Assembly: GCF_002904335.1 (NCBI RefSeq)
Contig: NZ_PPHF01000062.1
Coordinates: 113,729 to 177,728, forward strand
Length of the DNA: 64,000 nucleotides
Origin: Amycolatopsis sp. CA-126428
GTDB lineage: Bacteria > Actinomycetota > Actinomycetes > Mycobacteriales > Pseudonocardiaceae
Direction of reading: 5' to 3'
The notes below the pieces were generated by a model. It did not search any database. It was not told the DNA's origin and saw only the letters and a list, made by a program, of their open reading frames with translations. Positions 60,440 through 64,000 of this stretch are shown here, one piece after another; position 1 is the first letter of the stretch; every line of letters starts with the position of its first letter. The position numbers were made by a program, and so were the translations under genes.

Positions 60440-60769
60440 ATGGCCGAGCGCGTGACCGAGCCGTACGTGGTCGGCCTGGAAGCCATCGCGGGTGAGCTGC
60501 TGCGCGGAAAGTGGTGTGTCTACCTGCATGAATGGCTCGGCGACGAGCTCGATTTGCCGACCTGGCAGGCCGAGGTGGCCACGCACGCCGAGCACGCCGG
60601 CGTCGAGGTGTGCTTCGTCGAGATCCCGCGCAAGGACATGACGCTGGTGGCGAACGTGCGCGCCCTGCCGAGCTTCGAGCAGGTCACCGAGTCCGTGGCC
60701 GCCCTCGAGCACTACCGGGGCCTGAACGGGAGCAGCCGGAGCGTGGTTTTCCGCCGATCGGCCCAGTGA
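60440..60769 (+). CDS. Small protein of unknown function
   Basis: A 109-residue soluble protein with mixed alpha/beta character (YVVGLEAIAGELLRGKWCVY; LHEWLGDELDLPTWQAEVAT; VCFVEIPRKDMTLVANVRAL) and an ending RSVVFRRSAQ. ATG at 60440 has GGGGAA close upstream; an in-frame TTG at 60419 or GTG at 60422 behind an AGGAGGG at 60402 would add six or seven residues and may be the true start. I do not recognise it. Confidence 0.6.
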   Translation: MAERVTEPYVVGLEAIAGELLRGKWCVYLHEWLGDELDLPTWQAEVATHAEHAGVEVCFVEIPRKDMTLVANVRALPSFEQVTESVAALEHYRGLNGSSRSVVFRRSAQ

Positions 60770-60857
60770 CACGAGCGCGATCGCCGCGCCCGATCCGCCG
60801 GCCCGGCCGCCGGGCGAGGTTGACTTCAACCTTCCTGGAGCTTTTACCGTCGGCACC

Positions 60858-62252
60858 ATGACCGCACTCCGCACCGCCCCGCCGCCGATCCCGCGCACCG
60901 TCTGGATCGCGTCCGGGGTGATGGCCCTCGGCGGCTTCCTGGGCAACATGGACGCCTCGATCGTCGCCGTCGGACTCGAATCGATGCGAGACAGCCTCGG
61001 TGTCGCACTCGTCGAGATCCAGTGGGTCGCGACGGCGTACCTGCTGGGCCTCTCGGCCGCGCTCCCGCTCACGCCGTGGCTCGGGCGCAAGTTCGGCGCC
61101 GGACGGCTGTGGCTCGGCGCGCTGGCCGCGTTCCTGCTCACGTCGGTGGTGTGCGCCCTCGCCCCGGACGCGGGCACGCTGATCGCCGTCCGGGCCGGGC
61201 AGGGCATGGCCGCCGGCGTCATGGTCACCGCCGGGCAGACCGTGATCGGGCTGGCCGTCGGCCCCGAACGGCTGGGCCGCACCATGGGCACGCTGGCGCT
61301 GGTGGTCGGGCTCGCCCCGGTCGTCGGGCCGAGCGTCGGCGGCTTCCTGCTCGCGCACTGCTCGTGGCCGGTGCTGTTCTGGCTGAACCTCCCGATCGGA
61401 CTGCTCGCGTTCGGCCTGGCGCTGCGGTACGTGCCGCGCGGCGACCGGCAGCAGCCACCGCCGATGGACTGGCGCGGGCTCGCCATGGTGTCGCTCGGCC
61501 TGCCGCTGCTCGTCTACGCGCTCACCGAACTCGCCACCCCCAGCTCGCTCGACATCGCTCTCGCGGCCGTCGGCGCCGCCGCCATGGGCCTGTTCACCTG
61601 GTGGTCGCTGCGCACCACCCACCCGGTGCTGCAGCTGCGGCTCGCGGCGCGGCCGGTGCTGGGCTCCGCGCTCGCGTCCGTGCTGCTCGGCGGCGCCGGG
61701 ATGTTCGGCGCCGTCCTGCTGCTGCCGCTGTGGTTCCAGCTCCGGCTCGGCGCCGGGACCGCCGAGTCGGGCGTCCTGCTCGCGCCGATGGGGCTGGCCA
61801 CGACGGTGTCCGTGGTCGTGGCCGGACGGTTGACCGACCGCTACGGCGGCGGGACCGTCGCGCTCACCGGGTCACTGGTGGTGCTGGCGAGCACGGTGCC
61901 GATGCCCTGGCTCGGCCCGGAGACGCCGACGTGGCTCATCCAGGCCCTGCTACTGGTCCGCGGCGCCGGGCTCGGGCTTTCGATCCTCCCCGCGTCGACG
62001 GCGGCGTACGCGTCGGTCGCCGCCGCCGAGCTCGGCCACGCCACCGCGCTGGTCAACATCGTGCTGCGCGTGGGCGGCGCACTCGGCGGCGCGCTGTGCG
62101 TGATCGTGCTGTCCCGGGGCCTGAGCGCCGGCCCGGCGACCGGGTTCGGCTGGGCCTTCGGCGTGCTGGCGGCGCTGTGCGTGCTCGGCGCACTGGCCAC
62201 CGCCTGGCTCCGGCGGGCCGAGCGATCGTCCACAGTGGACGCGAAGGCGTGA
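60858..62252 (+). CDS. MFS drug/proton antiporter, EmrB/QacA (DHA2) type
   Basis: A 464-residue membrane transporter with 12-14 predicted helices. The DHA2 motif LGNMDASIVAVGLESM, motif A (GRKFGAGRLWLG) and antiporter motif C (GLAPVVGPSVGGFLL) are present. It should export a small hydrophobic compound using the proton gradient. ATG at 60858. No regulator is adjacent. Confidence 0.88.
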   Translation: MTALRTAPPPIPRTVWIASGVMALGGFLGNMDASIVAVGLESMRDSLGVALVEIQWVATAYLLGLSAALPLTPWLGRKFGAGRLWLGALAAFLLTSVVCALAPDAGTLIAVRAGQGMAAGVMVTAGQTVIGLAVGPERLGRTMGTLALVVGLAPVVGPSVGGFLLAHCSWPVLFWLNLPIGLLAFGLALRYVPRGDRQQPPPMDWRGLAMVSLGLPLLVYALTELATPSSLDIALAAVGAAAMGLFTWWSLRTTHPVLQLRLAARPVLGSALASVLLGGAGMFGAVLLLPLWFQLRLGAGTAESGVLLAPMGLATTVSVVVAGRLTDRYGGGTVALTGSLVVLASTVPMPWLGPETPTWLIQALLLVRGAGLGLSILPASTAAYASVAAAELGHATALVNIVLRVGGALGGALCVIVLSRGLSAGPATGFGWAFGVLAALCVLGALATAWLRRAERSSTVDAKA

Positions 62253-62335
62253 CTCACCAGGGAAGCTGGCGTGAGCACCGGATCGGTGATTTGCTGGAGT
62301 GGGTCGGATACTGTCGGTGAGGGGGAGGACGGGCG

Positions 62336-63823
62336 ATGGCGGGGGTGCGCAAGCGGCTGGTGACGGCCGCGGCGGTGACGTCGGTGCTGGGGAGCCTGCT
62401 GGCGGCAACGCCCGCTTCGGCCGCGGAATCCGTCGACTGGCAGCCGTGCGCCGACGCGCCCGGCGTCGACTGCGGCACGGTGACCGTGCCGGTGGACTGG
62501 GCGCACCCGGATCGCGGCACCACGTCCGTCGCGCTCGCCCGGCGCAAAGCCACGGACCCCCAGGCCCGGATCGGCTCGGTCCTGATGGACCCGGGCGGCC
62601 CCGGCGGATCGGGCACCGAGGAGGTCAAGTACGGCTGGTCGCTCTCGCCCGAGATCACCCGCCGCTTCGACACCGTCGGGTTCGACCCGCGCGGCGTCGG
62701 CGCCGGCACCCGGATCTCGTGCGGGCTCGAGGAACTGATCGCCGACCACCCGCGCGTGCCGCGCAACCAGGCCGAGTTCGACCAGCTCGCGGAGTACAAC
62801 CGGAAGCTCGGCGAAAGCTGCAACCGCATCTCCGGGCCACTGGGGCAGTTCGGCGACACGAAGAGCGTCGCGCGGGACATGGACGCCATCCGCGTCGCGC
62901 TCGGCGAGCCGAAGCTGACTTACTACGGCGTTTCCTACGGCACGCTGATGGGCCAGCAGTACGCGGAGCTGTTCCCGGACAAGGTCCGCGCGCTCGTGCT
63001 GGACAGCAACATGGACCACTCGCAGTTCACCGCGGCCGAGTTCCTGCTCAGCGAAACCCGCTCGGTGCAGGCGGAGTTCGGCGAGTTCGCCGCCTGGTGC
63101 GACCGGACGCCGAGCTGCGCGCTGCACGGCCGCGACGTCTCCAAGCTCACCCGCGACCTGCAGGACAAGGCCGCGCGCGGGGAACTGAAGGACCCGCAGA
63201 GCGAAGAGGTGATCGAGCCGCTGGACCTCGCGTCGATCTTCCAGGGCAACTTCTACACCCCGACCTGGGGCAGGCTCGCGACGGTGCTCAAGGAACTGGC
63301 GGACGGCACCGCACCGGCCGCCTCGGCCCGGCTGCGCGACGACATCCCGATCAACTACGTCTTCCAGAGCGTGTTCTGCGACGACTGGCACATGCCCGTG
63401 CACAACTTCGCGGAGCTGGAGACCTACCGCCGGGTGGCCGCCGCGTTCGCCCCGGACATCAAGGTCAACTCCCTCGGCTGGCGGGCGGTCACCGGCTGCA
63501 TCGGCTGGCCGAACCGCACCAGCAACCCGCAGCACCCGCTGCAGGTGCACGGCGCACCCCCGTTGCTGGTGCTGAGCAGCCGCCACGACCCGGCGACACC
63601 GTACGCGTGGTCGCAGGCGGTGGCCCGCCAGACGGGCAACACACTGCTGACCTACGACGGCTGGGGCCACGGCGCGTACTCCAAGAACAGCACGTGCGTA
63701 ACGAAGGCGACCGACGACTACCTGATCACCGGAAAGCTGCCGGCGCCGGGGACCCATTGCGCGGCGGTCGAGCCACCGGCAACTTCTTTGGTCGCCCAAC
63801 GTCCTTCGACGATCGGCTTCTGA
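62336..63823 (+). CDS. Secreted alpha/beta hydrolase, tripeptidyl aminopeptidase-like
   Basis: A 495-residue exported protein. The signal peptide (residues 1-30, ending TPASAAE) is followed by the TAP/SlpD pattern: DCGTVTVPVDWAHPDRGTTS, LMDPGGPGGSGTE, GFDPRGVGAGTR, nucleophile elbow YYGVSYGTLMGQQYAE, acid SSRHDPATPY and base DGWGHGAYSKNSTC. Streptomyces homologues are extracellular tripeptidyl or prolyl aminopeptidases. ATG at 62336. Confidence 0.88.
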   Translation: MAGVRKRLVTAAAVTSVLGSLLAATPASAAESVDWQPCADAPGVDCGTVTVPVDWAHPDRGTTSVALARRKATDPQARIGSVLMDPGGPGGSGTEEVKYGWSLSPEITRRFDTVGFDPRGVGAGTRISCGLEELIADHPRVPRNQAEFDQLAEYNRKLGESCNRISGPLGQFGDTKSVARDMDAIRVALGEPKLTYYGVSYGTLMGQQYAELFPDKVRALVLDSNMDHSQFTAAEFLLSETRSVQAEFGEFAAWCDRTPSCALHGRDVSKLTRDLQDKAARGELKDPQSEEVIEPLDLASIFQGNFYTPTWGRLATVLKELADGTAPAASARLRDDIPINYVFQSVFCDDWHMPVHNFAELETYRRVAAAFAPDIKVNSLGWRAVTGCIGWPNRTSNPQHPLQVHGAPPLLVLSSRHDPATPYAWSQAVARQTGNTLLTYDGWGHGAYSKNSTCVTKATDDYLITGKLPAPGTHCAAVEPPATSLVAQRPSTIGF

Positions 63824-63921
63824 GACTCTGCGGCTTTGGCTTCGCCGTGGCGTGGGAAATCGGCGCTCCTCGTGGTTCCAGGGTACGAACAGGGGCTCAC
63901 CCTTACACCCCTTCGTGTGAT

Positions 63922-63948
63922 GAACTCATGTTCGATGCTCGGTAATCT
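63922..63948 (+). promoter_or_regulatory. SOS (LexA) box and -10 of the gene at 63955
   Basis: GAACTCATGTTC (63922-63933) is a perfect dyad of the actinobacterial LexA half-site (GAAC-N4-GTTC). TAATCT (63943-63948) is a good -10. Transcription would begin close to the ATG at 63955, so the mRNA is probably leaderless. LexA bound here would cover the promoter. Confidence 0.7.
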
Positions 63949-63954
63949 TGAGCT

Positions 63955-64000
63955 ATGTCCGACAACGCGACTCTCTCACCCGACGCGGTGGCCATCGCCG
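63955..64000 (+). CDS. Start of an SOS-controlled gene, cut by the window edge
   Basis: Only 15 residues are visible (MSDNATLSPDAVAIA). The start is supported by the LexA box and -10 just upstream. In this group, genes with this promoter form are often DUF222/HNH endonuclease-type proteins, but too little sequence is present to identify it. Confidence 0.5.
   Translation, partial: MSDNATLSPDAVAIA

Overview
The window is very GC-rich, gene-dense DNA from a high-GC actinomycete. The content points to the Pseudonocardiaceae, most likely Amycolatopsis or a close relative: a complete mce lipid-import operon, several F420-dependent oxidoreductases (LLM and Ddn families), PucR, HxlR and TetR regulators, many GTG starts, and long chains of genes joined by 4-nt ATGA/GTGA overlaps. 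The genus is an inference. I saw no rRNA, tRNA, CRISPR array, IS element or phage gene.

Layout. (1) 1-4626: three PucR-type regulators (the first cut by the window edge) around one alpha/beta hydrolase, then an array of short palindromes (4630-4783). (2) 18508-4786, minus strand: two related secreted proteins, then YrbEA-YrbEB-MceA-B-C-D-E-F and two Mce-associated membrane proteins, then a fatty-acyl-AMP-ligase-like gene and a ketoreductase-like gene. Both of the last two have lost catalytic motifs. (3) 18761-20538: a DrrA/DrrB-type ABC exporter. (4) 32323-20535, minus strand: a five-gene coupled operon for a polyketide or lipid glycoside, made of a PUFA-synthase-like PKS (ER-KS-AT-ACP-KR), a second PKS (KS-AT-DH), a free ACP, an alpha/beta hydrolase and a GT1 glycosyltransferase. 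(5) 32529-34281: an SDR and an aldo/keto-reductase-like protein that lacks the catalytic tetrad, divergent from the PKS. (6) 37149-34288: a tiny Cys-containing peptide gene upstream of a large TPR-CHAT (caspase-like) protein. (7) 37150-64000: ordinary accessory and housekeeping genes, including small enzymes, a nudix hydrolase, a RibD-like reductase, an aminotransferase/kinase pair, TetR-LLM, a Ddn-hemerythrin fusion, acyl-CoA synthetase, epoxide hydrolase, molybdopterin oxidoreductase, regulators, an MFS exporter, a secreted peptidase, and the start of a gene behind an SOS-type promoter.

How the parts may work together. The PKS operon has what is needed to build an acyl chain, release it and glycosylate it, and the adjacent ABC pair could export it. 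The Mce transporter next door imports lipids in other actinobacteria. FAAL- and KR-like genes at the 3' end of the mce operon tie the two loci by content, and both look like ex-enzymes. A recurrent TTGTCACGC motif lies in the intergenic regions of the hydrolase, the PucR gene, the mce block and the exporter, which suggests one regulon. The most interesting candidates are this mce/glycolipid supercluster with its three inactivated-looking enzymes and the peptide-CHAT pair. A palindrome-like word, CCACWGTGGAC, also recurs inside coding sequences.
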